A DNA stretch of 64,000 nucleotides from Winogradskyella sp. UBA3174 (GTDB lineage Bacteria; Bacteroidota; Bacteroidia; Flavobacteriales; Flavobacteriaceae), in contig NZ_DEXW01000061.1 in NCBI RefSeq assembly GCF_002364335.1, forward strand, positions 1 through 64,000, written 5' to 3'. The position numbers were made by a program, and so were the translations under genes. Shown one piece after another: positions 28,706-38,012 of the stretch. Under the pieces are notes generated by a model that was not told the origin of the DNA, ran no database searches, and saw nothing but the letters and a program-made list of their open reading frames with translations. How positions within the stretch are numbered: the stretch's first letter is position 1; every line of letters starts with the position of its first letter.

Positions 28706-29704
28706 TTAATTTCCCTTTATTCTCTCCCACAAACTAAACATCAATTTTTTAGCATCACGTGGCGTTTTCTTTTGTTCTGTAAAAGTCACCTGTCCTGAAG
28801 CATCGACGTTAATTTCATATTTAAACACAAATTCTTGAGATTGTGATTCTAGATTCAATAAGCCAAAACGTAAATCATTATAGTATAATTTATCGTCTGT
28901 TTTGGTAATGGTGTACCAACCTTCAGAAATCCCAATCATTCGTTTCACTTTTTTATTTCCGATGAGACTTCCTAGCAATTTGTGATTTTTAGGATAGGTT
29001 TCAAACGTTATATTTTGGGTATCAAAGAAGGAATAATTTGCCAATAGATAAGCATCTTTAGTTTTAATATTTGCGCTCCATAAAACCGTATTTAGTGGAG
29101 ATGGTCTCGTATCTATTTGCTCATAAGCGATATTTTGGGTTTTTAAAGCGTTTTCAAACTTAGTAAATGCAAAGCTTTTTAATATAAAGGTTAAGGCTAA
29201 ATAAGCTGTGCTTAATGTTAATCCAAGCTTATTGTAATAACGTCGTTTGTCTGAAGTTCTTTTTTGAAACATCGCTAAAATCAGAAACACTAAAAATGGT
29301 AAAGTATATAGAGGATCTACAACGAAGATGGTTTTAAATGCCAATCTTAAATCTAACGGCCAAAACAGTTGGGTTCCCCAAGTGGTATGTGCATCTAAAA
29401 TAGGATGTGTTACAAAAGCCCAGAAAAATAGCCAAGACCAATCTTTAAAAACTTTATGTTTTTCATATCTGGAGACTAACCAACCAAAGACTGGAGCAAA
29501 AAGAAGAGAAAACATTATGGAGTGGGTAAAGCCACGATGAATCGCTAAAGCAGAAACCGTGTCTGTAAAATACGAAGCAAAAATATCTAAATCTGGTATT
29601 GTACCTGCAATAGCACCATATAACATGGCTTTGTTACCTACTTTTTTGCCTAAAATAACTTCGCCAACCGCAGCGCCTAATACGATTTGTGTGAGTGAAT
29701 CCAT
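28706..29704 (-). CDS. Membrane-bound metal-dependent hydrolase (YdjM/DUF457 type)
   Basis: This is a 332-residue protein. The N-terminal 170 residues hold several membrane helices and the family's metal-site motifs: MDSLTQIVLGAAVGE, TIPDLD near 35-40, HRGFTHS near 56-62 and HPILDAHTTWGTQLFWPLD near 97-115. The C-terminal half is a soluble, probably periplasmic domain. The family (COG1988) is called a metal-dependent hydrolase from its conserved His/Asp set; the substrate is unknown. It converges with mnmE. Confidence 0.88.
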   Translation of the reverse strand: MDSLTQIVLGAAVGEVILGKKVGNKAMLYGAIAGTIPDLDIFASYFTDTVSALAIHRGFTHSIMFSLLFAPVFGWLVSRYEKHKVFKDWSWLFFWAFVTHPILDAHTTWGTQLFWPLDLRLAFKTIFVVDPLYTLPFLVFLILAMFQKRTSDKRRYYNKLGLTLSTAYLALTFILKSFAFTKFENALKTQNIAYEQIDTRPSPLNTVLWSANIKTKDAYLLANYSFFDTQNITFETYPKNHKLLGSLIGNKKVKRMIGISEGWYTITKTDDKLYYNDLRFGLLNLESQSQEFVFKYEINVDASGQVTFTEQKKTPRDAKKLMFSLWERIKGN

Positions 29705-29941
29705 AATACATACAAAAATAGCCTTTGAAAACTAAAGGTCTAAAGTTTATGTTAAGCAAATTTATATTTTTAAAAAAAATCTAAAACTTGTAATGATAAT
29801 AAAATCTTGTTTTTATGGCGTTTACTAAAGAATAGATAGATGGTCTTCAATAGAGCAGATCTATTGATTAGATAACTAACATTTGTCATGTTTTTTTATA
29901 ATTAGTAGCTGTAATTTTATACCATTAAATTAAAACAAATT

Positions 29942-30088
29942 ATGATTGTCAATAAATTTATATCTTTAGTGTACGATTGGACAATGGGTGTTGTAATGAT
30001 TGGAATATTCGCTTTAGTTTGCATCATTTTAATTGGTATAATTATTAATTTAATGAATAGTGAGAATAAAAAAAATGATACTGAATAG
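29942..30088 (+). CDS. Small single-pass membrane protein (48 aa)
   Basis: ATG at 29942 opens a 48-codon frame ending TAG at 30086-30088. The product begins MIVNKFISLVYDWT. It has one long hydrophobic helix (about residues 15-38) and a short charged tail NSENKKNDTE, which suits a real small inner-membrane protein with the tail in the cytoplasm. It sits alone in a 450-base space upstream of another small membrane protein on the same strand. No function is evident; the case rests on hydrophobic pattern, orientation and spacing. Confidence 0.55.
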   Translation: MIVNKFISLVYDWTMGVVMIGIFALVCIILIGIIINLMNSENKKNDTE

Positions 30089-30191
30089 TCATAAAAAAGT
30101 GAAATTATTTTTTCTTTAACAAAGAATATTTTGATTATTCTGTAACTTTTTTGTGACGTATGCGTCCTATAAGTATAAACATAAAATAATA

Positions 30192-30554
30192 ATGGAATCT
30201 AATTACCACACACTTAAACGTACAGATAATCAATTATTAGTAATTACGCATCTCTCGCAATTATTAACTTATGTTACTGGTTTTGGTGGGTTTATAGTGC
30301 CTTTAGTTATTTGGGCGACACAAAAAGATAGAGTAGACCAAATGGATACTCATGGTAAGGCGATTCTTAATTTTCAAATAAGTATCATTATATACTCTAT
30401 TTTAAGTATCCCTTTAATTCTTGTTTTTGGATTAGGGTTTTTAATCTTAATATTAGTAGGAATATTGGCTTTTGTTATGCCAATTATAAATGCAATTAAA
30501 GCTAGTAATGGTGAATTACCAAGCTATCCATTATCTCTTAATTTTGTTAGTTAG
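30192..30554 (+). CDS. DUF4870-type membrane protein
   Basis: This is a small membrane protein of about 120 residues. I start it at the ATG at 30192 (MESNYHTLKRTDNQLLVI), not at an upstream in-frame ATG at 30153, because the extra 13 residues are basic and unlike the family. Three hydrophobic segments are visible (about 16-40, 59-83 and 84-103). The motif THGKAILNFQIS, shared by DUF4870 proteins, lies in the loop before the second one. The family has no established function. A strong hairpin terminator follows 18 bases after the stop. Confidence 0.85.
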   Translation: MESNYHTLKRTDNQLLVITHLSQLLTYVTGFGGFIVPLVIWATQKDRVDQMDTHGKAILNFQISIIIYSILSIPLILVFGLGFLILILVGILAFVMPIINAIKASNGELPSYPLSLNFVS

Positions 30555-30572
30555 TATTAAAGAAATGGAATA

Positions 30573-30603
30573 AAAAGACCCATTTGTTGATGGGTCTTTT
30601 TTG
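30573..30603 (+). terminator. Rho-independent terminator after the DUF4870 gene
   Basis: A 10-bp stem (30573-30582 with 30591-30600, core AAAAGACCCA/TGGGTCTTTT) with an 8-base loop ends in a T-run. It faces the plus-strand gene that stops at 30554. Confidence 0.85.
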
Positions 30604-30626
30604 TGTAAATTATCTAAATTTTATAC

Positions 30627-30658
30627 AAAAAAAAGCCTCAATTAAGAGGCTTTTTTTT
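30627..30658. terminator. Bidirectional terminator at the helicase 3' end
   Basis: A 13-bp perfect stem (30627-30639 with 30646-30658; GCCTC/GAGGC core flanked by A8 and T8) and a 6-base loop form a strong terminator in both directions. It lies ten bases after the stop of the minus-strand helicase gene, and backs up the plus-strand terminator just before it. Confidence 0.88.
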
Positions 30659-30667
30659 AATTCTATA

Positions 30668-32587
30668 TTAATCTCTTCTGCGAGAACGTCTTGGTCTTTC
30701 TGAAGAACCACTACTTTCAGTAGAGCTTCTATCTCCGCGCGAATCGCTAGATCTTCTATCGCTTCTATTACTAGAATCAGAAGAACGTCTATCGCTTCTG
30801 TTTCCAGAACCAGAACCAGAAGAACGTCTATCAGTAGAATCACTAGATCTTCTATCTCCTCTGTCACTAGAGCGTCTATCACCTCTTGGTTTATCATCGC
30901 GTCTACGACCTCCACCACCAGAGCGTCTGTCATTTCCTCCACGTCCTCTGTCTCGTCTTCCGCCACCGCTTCTGCCTTTGTCTTCGCTGACTTCAACATT
31001 TACAAAACGACCTTCATATTTAAAGTCTGTAAAAAATGCTATTACTTTTTCTTGTAATGCTTTTTCGGTATTAAAGAAAGAGAAACTTTCCTTAACATCT
31101 ACTTTAAATACATCATCACGTCCAAGGTCTAACTGTTCTTTTAAGAAATCTTTCATTCTCATCCAATCAAAACCATCTTTGCTACCTACATTGATAAAGT
31201 AACGTGAATCATTAGATTGTTTTCCGTAATCGCGACCACTATCTCTGTCAGAATCTCTAGACTGTACAGATCCTAAATCTTTAGATTTTTGGTAATAATT
31301 AAAGAAGCGGTTAAATTCTACCGAAAAGAATTTTTTGATTAAATCGTCTTTTTCAGTGTCTGCGAATAATTCATTAATGCTATCTAGATACTTATCAATC
31401 TCGTTATTTGTTTCAGTGGTATGAATTTTATTAGCTAAAGACATTAACTGTACTTCTACAATAGCCATTCCTGAAGGAATTTCCTTCTTTTCGAATTGCT
31501 TTTTAATGATACGCTCTATGCTCTTTATCTTTCTAACTTCACTTTTAGAAACGATAACCATTGAGATACCAGTTTTACCAGCACGTCCTGTACGACCAGA
31601 TCTGTGCGTATAGATTTCAGGCTCATCAGGTAATTGATAGTTAATAACGTGTGTAATGTCATCTACATCTATACCACGAGCAGCAACATCTGTTGCAACT
31701 AACATTTGTATTTGTCTGTTTCTGAAGGATTTCATTACTAAATCACGTTGATTTTGACTTAAATCTCCATGTAAAGCTCCTGCTGAGTAACCATCTTCAA
31801 TTAAAAGTTCGGCTACTTTTTGAGTATCGCGTTTTGTTCTACAGAAAATCACAGAGAAAATATCTGGATTAGCATCTGCTAAACGTTTTAAAGCTTGGTA
31901 ACGATCTCTTGCGTTTACTAAATAGTATTCGTGTGAGACGTTATTTGTACTTTCATTTTTGTTACCTACTGTAATTTCAATAGGGTCAAGCATAAATTTT
32001 TTAGCAATAGTTGCAACCTCTCTAGGCATTGTTGCAGAGAATAGCCATGTGTTTTTATCGTCGGGTGTATGAGAAAGGATATCAGTAATATCTTCTTTGA
32101 ATCCCATATTTAGCATTTCATCTGCCTCATCTAAAACGCTATACTGTATTTTAGAAATATCAACCATTTTTCGGCTAATCATATCTTTCATACGACCTGG
32201 AGTTGCTACAATAATTTGTGCCCCACGTTTTACTTCTCTTGCTTGGTCACTAATACTTGCACCACCATAAATAGCAGTAACGTTTAAACCTTTACAGTAT
32301 TTACCGTAAAGTTTAAGTTCATTAGTTATTTGTAAACAAAGCTCGCGAGTAGGAGATAAGATTAAACCTTGTGTGGTTCTACTGTTTACATCTATTTTTT
32401 GCAACATCGGAAATCCGAAAGCTGCTGTTTTACCAGTACCAGTTTGCGCCAAAGCCACTAAGTCTTTATCTTCTTCTAATAAAATTGGAATTGCTTTTTC
32501 TTGGACTTCACTTGGTTTTTCAAAACCTAAATCTGTAATAGCTTTGAGAAGGTCTTCATTTAGACCTAGTTCTTGGAATGTGCTCAT
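30668..32587 (-). CDS. DEAD-box RNA helicase with arginine/serine-rich tail
   Basis: This is a 639-residue DEAD-box helicase. The Q-motif region FEKPSEVQEKAIP is near 23-35, Walker A AQTGTGKTA near 46-54, PTRELCLQ near 83, DEAD (VLDEADEML) near 150-158, SAT near 183, and HRSGRTGRAGKTG near 328-340. After a DbpA-like RNA-binding segment (YFINVGSKDGFDWMRMKDFL) the last 95 residues are almost wholly Arg, Ser, Gly and Asp, with many DRRSSD-type repeats. It should unwind structured RNA, for example in ribosome assembly or cold adaptation. The tail probably binds RNA. A 5' leader of about 140 bases separates the predicted promoter from the ATG. Confidence 0.93.
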   Translation of the reverse strand: MSTFQELGLNEDLLKAITDLGFEKPSEVQEKAIPILLEEDKDLVALAQTGTGKTAAFGFPMLQKIDVNSRTTQGLILSPTRELCLQITNELKLYGKYCKGLNVTAIYGGASISDQAREVKRGAQIIVATPGRMKDMISRKMVDISKIQYSVLDEADEMLNMGFKEDITDILSHTPDDKNTWLFSATMPREVATIAKKFMLDPIEITVGNKNESTNNVSHEYYLVNARDRYQALKRLADANPDIFSVIFCRTKRDTQKVAELLIEDGYSAGALHGDLSQNQRDLVMKSFRNRQIQMLVATDVAARGIDVDDITHVINYQLPDEPEIYTHRSGRTGRAGKTGISMVIVSKSEVRKIKSIERIIKKQFEKKEIPSGMAIVEVQLMSLANKIHTTETNNEIDKYLDSINELFADTEKDDLIKKFFSVEFNRFFNYYQKSKDLGSVQSRDSDRDSGRDYGKQSNDSRYFINVGSKDGFDWMRMKDFLKEQLDLGRDDVFKVDVKESFSFFNTEKALQEKVIAFFTDFKYEGRFVNVEVSEDKGRSGGGRRDRGRGGNDRRSGGGGRRRDDKPRGDRRSSDRGDRRSSDSTDRRSSGSGSGNRSDRRSSDSSNRSDRRSSDSRGDRSSTESSGSSERPRRSRRRD

Positions 32588-32726
32588 TGTTGAGTGTTAT
32601 GTATTCGATTATTTTCTGTTGGTGTTACAAAAGAAGCGAATCGACATACTAAACACTTAAACTTCTAGGTAACACATCCTCACTCTGAGGAATTTAAAAA
32701 CTCATAAAACGAATTTTTTCAAGTTG

Positions 32727-32734
32727 CAAAGGTA
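32727..32734 (-). promoter_or_regulatory. Predicted -7 box (TACCTTTG) and long 5' leader of the helicase
   Basis: Read on the minus strand this is TACCTTTGCAACTT, identical in the core to the box upstream of uvrA. It leaves a leader of roughly 130-140 bases before the helicase ATG at 32587, which contains a small CCTCA/TGAGG hairpin at 32678-32690. Long structured leaders are common for cold-inducible helicases; regulation here is inference. I see no gene in 32588-32886. Confidence 0.5.
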
Positions 32735-32886
32735 TGGTATTTATTTGGATAATTAGATTTTATTAAAATCGTCTAGTATACTTACTATTTTAAGATGTAT
32801 TTGATGAGTAGGTTTTTTTAATAATGTTTACTTATTTTCAGTATTTAATTCTACTATTCAGTAAAGATTTTTATGGAAGAATAATA

Positions 32887-33633
32887 TTATTCACCTCCTT
32901 CATCCATAGTATGGTATACATTCTGTACATCATCATCTTCTTCAAGTTTTTCTAGAAGTTTTTCTACATCTTCAGCTTGCTCTGGTGTTATTTTATTTGT
33001 GACTTGTGGTATACGCTCAAAGCCAGAAGAGATAATTTCTAAGTTGTTTTCTTCTAAATAAGACTGTATGTTCCCAAAGCTTTCAAAGGGTGCATAAATC
33101 ATTACGCTCATTTGTTCTTCTCCGTTTTCATCTTCGTCTGTATCTTCAAAAATTTCTTCGGCACCAAAATCTATGAGCTCTAACTCTAGTTCTTCTAAAT
33201 CTAAATCGTCTCCTATAATTTTAAAATTACAAGTATGGTCAAACATAAAAACAACTGAGCCAGAGGTGCCTAAACTTCCGTCTGTCTTGTTAAAGTAAGA
33301 GCGTACATTAGCAACTGTACGTGTATTGTTATCTGTTGCTGTTTCAATAAGTACTGCGATTCCATGTTGAGCATAACCTTCAAAAATCACTTCTTTATAA
33401 TCTCCTTGACCTTTTTCACTTGCTTTTTTTATGGCACGCTCAACGTTATCTTTTGGCATATTTACAGATTTAGCATTCTGTATTACTGCTCTAAGACGTG
33501 AGTTACTGTTTGGGTCTGGGCCTCCTTCCTTAACAGCCATGACGATGTCTTTACCAATACGAGTAAAAGCTTTACTCATGGCAGACCAACGTTTCATTTT
33601 TCTTGCTTTTCTAAATTCGAAAGCTCTTCCCAT
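32887..33633 (-). CDS. YebC/PmpR-family protein (TACO1-like)
   Basis: This is a 248-residue YebC-family protein. Family features include MSKAFTRIGKDIVMAVKEGG near 19-38, NSRLRAVIQNAKSVNMPKDNVERAIKKA near 43-70, YEGYAQHGIAVLIE-like sequence, and the acidic C-terminal end. The N-terminus reads MGRAFEFRKARKMKRW instead of the proteobacterial MAGHSKW, as usual in Bacteroidota. YebC proteins act on translation (relief of stalling on proline-rich stretches, by analogy with TACO1 and recent bacterial work) and were earlier described as transcriptional regulators. It is 80 bases downstream of the secreted helical protein gene. Confidence 0.93.
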   Translation of the reverse strand: MGRAFEFRKARKMKRWSAMSKAFTRIGKDIVMAVKEGGPDPNSNSRLRAVIQNAKSVNMPKDNVERAIKKASEKGQGDYKEVIFEGYAQHGIAVLIETATDNNTRTVANVRSYFNKTDGSLGTSGSVVFMFDHTCNFKIIGDDLDLEELELELIDFGAEEIFEDTDEDENGEEQMSVMIYAPFESFGNIQSYLEENNLEIISSGFERIPQVTNKITPEQAEDVEKLLEKLEEDDDVQNVYHTMDEGGE

Positions 33634-33713
33634 AATTTTAAGTTAAAAGTTAATATGTATTTTAAAGTGCCTAAAGTTAATATTTTGAAGACACTACAAA
33701 TTTAAAAATTCTA

Positions 33714-34739
33714 TTAATCGTTCGGAATATGTTTGCTTAAAAATTTTTGATTCGTCGTATTTAAGACATTAATAACAACTTGACGCTTTTTATTGAGTGC
33801 TGTGTTGGTATTATTATATTGCTTTACGCCTTTATTGAACTTAGAAATCATGGCATTATAACCATCTATTTGCTCTTTGGTACGTTTACGCTCAGCTGTT
33901 TTTTCTATGGTTGCTTTGGTCTTTTCTAAATCTTCACTTAAGACTAAAAAATCAGTTAATACTGGAACTTTATTTTCGGCCTCGTCAATAAAAAATTCAA
34001 ATGCTTTTTTGGTTGCTATGGACAAAGATTTATCATTTTTGTAGTGCTCAATTGACTTTAAAACCTGTAAACCCTCTTTGGCGCTTTCGCTAAGGGCATT
34101 GGCATTTTGTTGAATAGCATTTGCGTCATTACTATTTAAAGCATCCATTAGATAAATTTCATTGATGTAAACCTTAAAATAGATGAGATACATGTTTTTG
34201 TAATAGCTAAAAACTTCGTTAGAAATCGACATATTTTTACTTAAATCGGTTTCACTTTCAACGATGTTTATTTTGTTTTTATTTGCAAATGCATAATAAT
34301 TAACTTCGTATTCTTCTTGTATTTCCTCCATCCGTTTATCCGCTAATTCTTGTGCCATCATATAAGCTTCCATGGCATCGTAAGATTGTTCTGCAACAGC
34401 TTTCATATCTATAATCTTGGCGTATTCATCGTTTAGTAGGTCTTTGTTAAATTGAAGTCGTTTTAAAAGCTGATTTTTAAATTCTACTCCATCAAAACCT
34501 GGTGCTTTTTTAATTTTTTCAATAGAGCGATCTAAAGTTTTCAGAAGGCTTTTTCGCTTATTGTTTACGTTTCTATCACTTTTTCCATGTGCAATAGCTT
34601 TGGTGTATGTCCACATTTTTTTGGTAATCCCTTCTTGTTGCTCGCTTACAAATTCTAAATAGTCTAAAGCGGTGTCAAACTTTTGAGCAGATAATGAAAC
34701 TGTAAATAGAAAAATGCAGATAGTAATAATTTTTCTCAT
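33714..34739 (-). CDS. Secreted helical protein (LIC11966-like surface protein)
   Basis: The 341-residue protein has a signal peptide (about 1-19, ending SLSAQ) and an otherwise almost wholly helical, Lys/Glu-rich sequence with likely coiled coils near 30-130 and 255-330. The pattern (YLEFVSEQQEGITKKMWTYTKAIAHGKS near 27-54) resembles the LIC11966 family of secreted helical proteins. That family has no known function, and the assignment is tentative. It lies 15 bases downstream of the S41 protease gene on the same strand and is probably co-transcribed with it. Confidence 0.65.
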   Translation of the reverse strand: MRKIITICIFLFTVSLSAQKFDTALDYLEFVSEQQEGITKKMWTYTKAIAHGKSDRNVNNKRKSLLKTLDRSIEKIKKAPGFDGVEFKNQLLKRLQFNKDLLNDEYAKIIDMKAVAEQSYDAMEAYMMAQELADKRMEEIQEEYEVNYYAFANKNKINIVESETDLSKNMSISNEVFSYYKNMYLIYFKVYINEIYLMDALNSNDANAIQQNANALSESAKEGLQVLKSIEHYKNDKSLSIATKKAFEFFIDEAENKVPVLTDFLVLSEDLEKTKATIEKTAERKRTKEQIDGYNAMISKFNKGVKQYNNTNTALNKKRQVVINVLNTTNQKFLSKHIPND

Positions 34740-34754
34740 AAGTAGTATGTGTTC

Positions 34755-36797
34755 TTAAAGTTTAATAATGTCGTTAATAATATTATAAGCCTCTTCTATG
34801 TATGGATCTTTTGTTAGTTGTTCTCTGTACTTTGTGTTTATAGATTTATCTTCTGTATTGTATTCTAAAACACGTTCTGTTGAGGCGGTATTGTTTATTG
34901 TATACACTGCTTCATTCTGGTCTAAGATAGCAGAATACTTATTCCAAGTTGTAGTGTAATTTGTAATGTCTTTAAAAAGCCAATCTAAATTTAGTGGATA
35001 TCTACCTTCGCGTTTAATATAATCAGTAACAAAAACATGGTTGAATTTTATTATCGATTTAAATACTATATCATTAGCAGTGCGTGTTTCACTTGCTGAT
35101 TTTAAAGCGTCTATATTCTGTTTAGGTTTAGCTTTGTGTTTTAGTGAGACATCTGTTGTATTGGCTGAAACAGCGAATGATTTATAAGATTCTTGGGTTT
35201 CAAAATCATCATAAATATTAGGTAAAATTATGTCTGGCACTACACCAATTTGCTGATGACTTTGCCCAGTAACTCTAAAAAATTGCCCAACAGTTAACTT
35301 TATGAAATTTGAATTTTTTGTATTTTGAACAGGTAAAATCATCTGTGATGTTGCTTTGCCATGGGTAGGAGAACCCAAGATAATAGCACGATTATAATCT
35401 TGTAGAGCACCTGCAAAAAACTCGGAAGCGGAAGCGCTAAATTGATTAACCAAAACAATAATTGGTTTTGTAAATATGGTACCTCTATTAGGATCTCTAA
35501 TTGTATAGTTTTCCTCATTTCGTATTTTAGTAATTGCGACAGGTCCACGATCTATAAACATTCCAGACAAGTCTGCAGCTTCTTTCATAGAACCACCGCC
35601 ATTAAATCTAAGATCTATAATAAGTCCATCTATAGTTTCTTTTTGGAGCTTATAAACCTGCTTTGCGACGTCATTAGATAATCCAAGGCCATTACTATAT
35701 TCTAAATTGGTATAGAAACTAGGAATATTAATGTAGCCAATTCTCGTTTGTCCTTCAATAATATAACCAGTAATAGAATTACTTTCAATAGTTATAGACG
35801 TTTTGATCAGCTCAATAGATTTAACGTTACCATCCTGTTTCTTTATTTTAAACGTTATCCTATTTGTATTTGCATTATTAATAAAGCTCAATATGGTTGC
35901 ATTAGATGTACAATAGGTTTCTAAGGTTCCCTTTGAGTTTTGTAACGTTAAAATGGTATCATTAACTTCAAATTCACCTTGCTTAAAAGCGGCACTACCA
36001 GGCGCTATATTAGAAATAACAATGTCGCCATTCTTTTTCTTTTCTGTACTTATCCCAAATGATAATTGAGAATTTGATACCGATTGCTCAAATAAATTTT
36101 TATCGGAAGCACTAAAATAGGCTGAATTTGGGTCTTGGTATTTAAGAAAGACATCTAAAAATGACACCTCTAAAAGCTCAAGAATAGAACCTTTACTATT
36201 TAATATTTCGTCTAGTAAACAAATTTCATTATCAATGATTTTTTGTTTTATGTCTTTTTCTAAAGTTTTAAAATTGACCTTTATATCAGAAAGAATAGAA
36301 TCATTTTCTACAATTCTTTGTAAAATTTTGAAGCGTATCTTTTTATTCCAATATTTTGAAATAGCTGGTTCATCTTTAAAATAGGAATAGCTTTTATCTG
36401 CGTTGTAGTATAGACTATCAGTACCAGAATAATCTAAAGCTTGGTTACGTAAAGATTCAATAATACGTTTTGAATCACCAATACGATTCTCAAAAGTTTT
36501 AGCATACGGGATTAAAAAATCACATTTTTTAGTTTTAATGTAATCGTCTAATAGATATTCATCCTTTTTAAAGTGATCAATATCTTTTTGTGTAAAGAAC
36601 TTGTTGTTATCGTCTATAGCTTTTAGAAATAGTTTAAACACACCTTTAGAGAGTGAGTCGTTTAAAGGCTTTGGTCTATAATGTGATTTGTTTACTATAG
36701 TGGTGATAGCTTTTAATTCATTACAAAACGTTGTTTTTTGAGCTATTGAAACCCAAAAAAAAGCACATAAAAGGGTTGTAATTAAAAATTTCGGCAT
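34755..36797 (-). CDS. Secreted S41 C-terminal-processing protease with PDZ domain
   Basis: This is a 680-residue tail-specific protease relative. It has a signal peptide (about 1-19), a helical N-domain, and a PDZ domain (SFGISTEKKKNGDIVISNIAPGSAAFKQGEF, about 245-275). The S41 core has GLIIDLRFNGGGSMKEAADLSG and the nucleophile in NQFSASASEFFAGALQD (Ser near 454-458), with the Lys in SPTHGKATSQ near 478. It should degrade or trim envelope proteins in the periplasm. It sits fourth in a minus-strand run led by gcvT, 21 bases after the pterin dehydratase gene. Confidence 0.9.
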   Translation of the reverse strand: MPKFLITTLLCAFFWVSIAQKTTFCNELKAITTIVNKSHYRPKPLNDSLSKGVFKLFLKAIDDNNKFFTQKDIDHFKKDEYLLDDYIKTKKCDFLIPYAKTFENRIGDSKRIIESLRNQALDYSGTDSLYYNADKSYSYFKDEPAISKYWNKKIRFKILQRIVENDSILSDIKVNFKTLEKDIKQKIIDNEICLLDEILNSKGSILELLEVSFLDVFLKYQDPNSAYFSASDKNLFEQSVSNSQLSFGISTEKKKNGDIVISNIAPGSAAFKQGEFEVNDTILTLQNSKGTLETYCTSNATILSFINNANTNRITFKIKKQDGNVKSIELIKTSITIESNSITGYIIEGQTRIGYINIPSFYTNLEYSNGLGLSNDVAKQVYKLQKETIDGLIIDLRFNGGGSMKEAADLSGMFIDRGPVAITKIRNEENYTIRDPNRGTIFTKPIIVLVNQFSASASEFFAGALQDYNRAIILGSPTHGKATSQMILPVQNTKNSNFIKLTVGQFFRVTGQSHQQIGVVPDIILPNIYDDFETQESYKSFAVSANTTDVSLKHKAKPKQNIDALKSASETRTANDIVFKSIIKFNHVFVTDYIKREGRYPLNLDWLFKDITNYTTTWNKYSAILDQNEAVYTINNTASTERVLEYNTEDKSINTKYREQLTKDPYIEEAYNIINDIIKL

Positions 36798-36818
36798 TAA
36801 TAACTATTAGATATTGAT

Positions 36819-37106
36819 TTACTCTTCAACTTCTACAATAGCTTCTATTGCTTCTGCAAGTTTGAAATCTTTATTAGTTACACCACCAACATCGTGCGTA
36901 GATAAAGATATTTTTAACACATTATAGACATTACTCCAATTAGGATGGTGGCCTTGTGCTTCACATTCAAAAGCAATTCTGCTCATAGCACTAAAGCAAT
37001 CTTTAAAATTATCGAATTCAAACTCTGCGTTAATGGCATTATCATAATAATCCCAATCAGGAAATTGAAGTATTTTTTTTTCTATTGTAGCATCGTCTAA
37101 TTTCAT
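36819..37106 (-). CDS. 4a-hydroxytetrahydrobiopterin dehydratase (PCD/DCoH family)
   Basis: This 95-residue protein is full length for the family. The signature region EAQGHHPNWSNVYNVLKISLSTHDVGGVTNKD (from about residue 48) contains the paired His and the T-H-D element of the active site. The enzyme dehydrates 4a-carbinolamine to recycle pterin cofactor after aromatic amino acid hydroxylation, or in other pterin metabolism. No phenylalanine hydroxylase gene is in the window. It lies between an epimerase-like gene and the S41 protease. Confidence 0.92.
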   Translation of the reverse strand: MKLDDATIEKKILQFPDWDYYDNAINAEFEFDNFKDCFSAMSRIAFECEAQGHHPNWSNVYNVLKISLSTHDVGGVTNKDFKLAEAIEAIVEVEE

Positions 37107-37154
37107 AATATAATTTTAATGGTAATTTAAGAAATTATTAGCGAGGTGACAAAA

Positions 37155-37985
37155 CTATTTCTGAAGTTCTTCTAAAACTTTCTCACTCGTAATTTGAAGA
37201 TGCTTTGGTAGCTTATTAAATTTTGGTAAAACGGCCAGGTACCGATCTTCATTAGTCGTAAATACGTGTTTTAGTAAAACTTCACCTTCTGTTATTGAGG
37301 TAACTATATCTTTAATAAATTCATCGTGGTGTACTAAATCTGTACTGCCTAAATGAAAAACGCCAGATTTGTCTCTATTAATTATATAATGAATTTGCTG
37401 TGTGATTTTTTTATCGAGTGTTACATTCATTATTAAATTTGGAAATATTTCAACGGATTCTTTATCTGAAATCAGTTGTTTAATTTCTTGTATTCTTGGG
37501 CAATTTGGCCCGAAAACCATAGGTAACCTTAAAATTGCAGCTTGTTTTTTAGGCAAGCGCAACAGCATGTTTTCTATCTTTATTTTGAAATGTCCATAAA
37601 CACTATGGCTAAGGGTTTTATCTAACTCATAACTAGGGTATTGACTGTAAGCATCAAAGGCGTTGGCAGAAGATAAAAAGATTATTTTACTCCCAAATGC
37701 CAAGGCATATTCTGCTATATGTTGGTGAGCGATAGTCTGCGCATTAAAATCTCCACGCAATGCCGAAATTATAATAGACGGTTTACACACTTCTAAAACT
37801 TCGTAAACGTCATCTTGCTCAACGTTATATTGAAAGAATTGCTTGTTAGATTCAAATTCTTTTTTTGGGGTATTATACGTTCCGAAGGTCCTGAAATAAG
37901 GGCTTAATTCTTTATAAATAGCATTACCAATGTAACCACTAGCTCCAAGTATTAAAACACGATGTTTTTGTTCGGTCTTCTTCAT
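37155..37985 (-). CDS. NAD(P)-dependent sugar-nucleotide reductase/epimerase-like (RmlD/SDR family)
   Basis: This is a 276-residue extended short-chain dehydrogenase. It has the dinucleotide-binding GASGYIG at about 15-21, ILSALRGDFN-like sequence near 72-79, LSSANAFD near 104-111, and a YxxxK-like YELDKTLSH near 119-127. The shape is closest to RmlD-type dTDP-4-dehydrorhamnose reductases, but the substrate cannot be fixed, and no nucleotide-sugar genes are adjacent. It is 27 bases after gcvT. Confidence 0.75.
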   Translation of the reverse strand: MKKTEQKHRVLILGASGYIGNAIYKELSPYFRTFGTYNTPKKEFESNKQFFQYNVEQDDVYEVLEVCKPSIIISALRGDFNAQTIAHQHIAEYALAFGSKIIFLSSANAFDAYSQYPSYELDKTLSHSVYGHFKIKIENMLLRLPKKQAAILRLPMVFGPNCPRIQEIKQLISDKESVEIFPNLIMNVTLDKKITQQIHYIINRDKSGVFHLGSTDLVHHDEFIKDIVTSITEGEVLLKHVFTTNEDRYLAVLPKFNKLPKHLQITSEKVLEELQK

Positions 37986-38012
37986 TAATCAATCAGTCTC
38001 CAATTCAGTATT

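Noticed and set aside
30610..30999. 129-codon acidic/hydrophobic frame antiparallel-frame to the helicase tail
   Set aside because: It lies on the same strand as the helicase in another frame, and its repeated EAID/LVILV pattern is just the RS-repeat DNA read out of phase.
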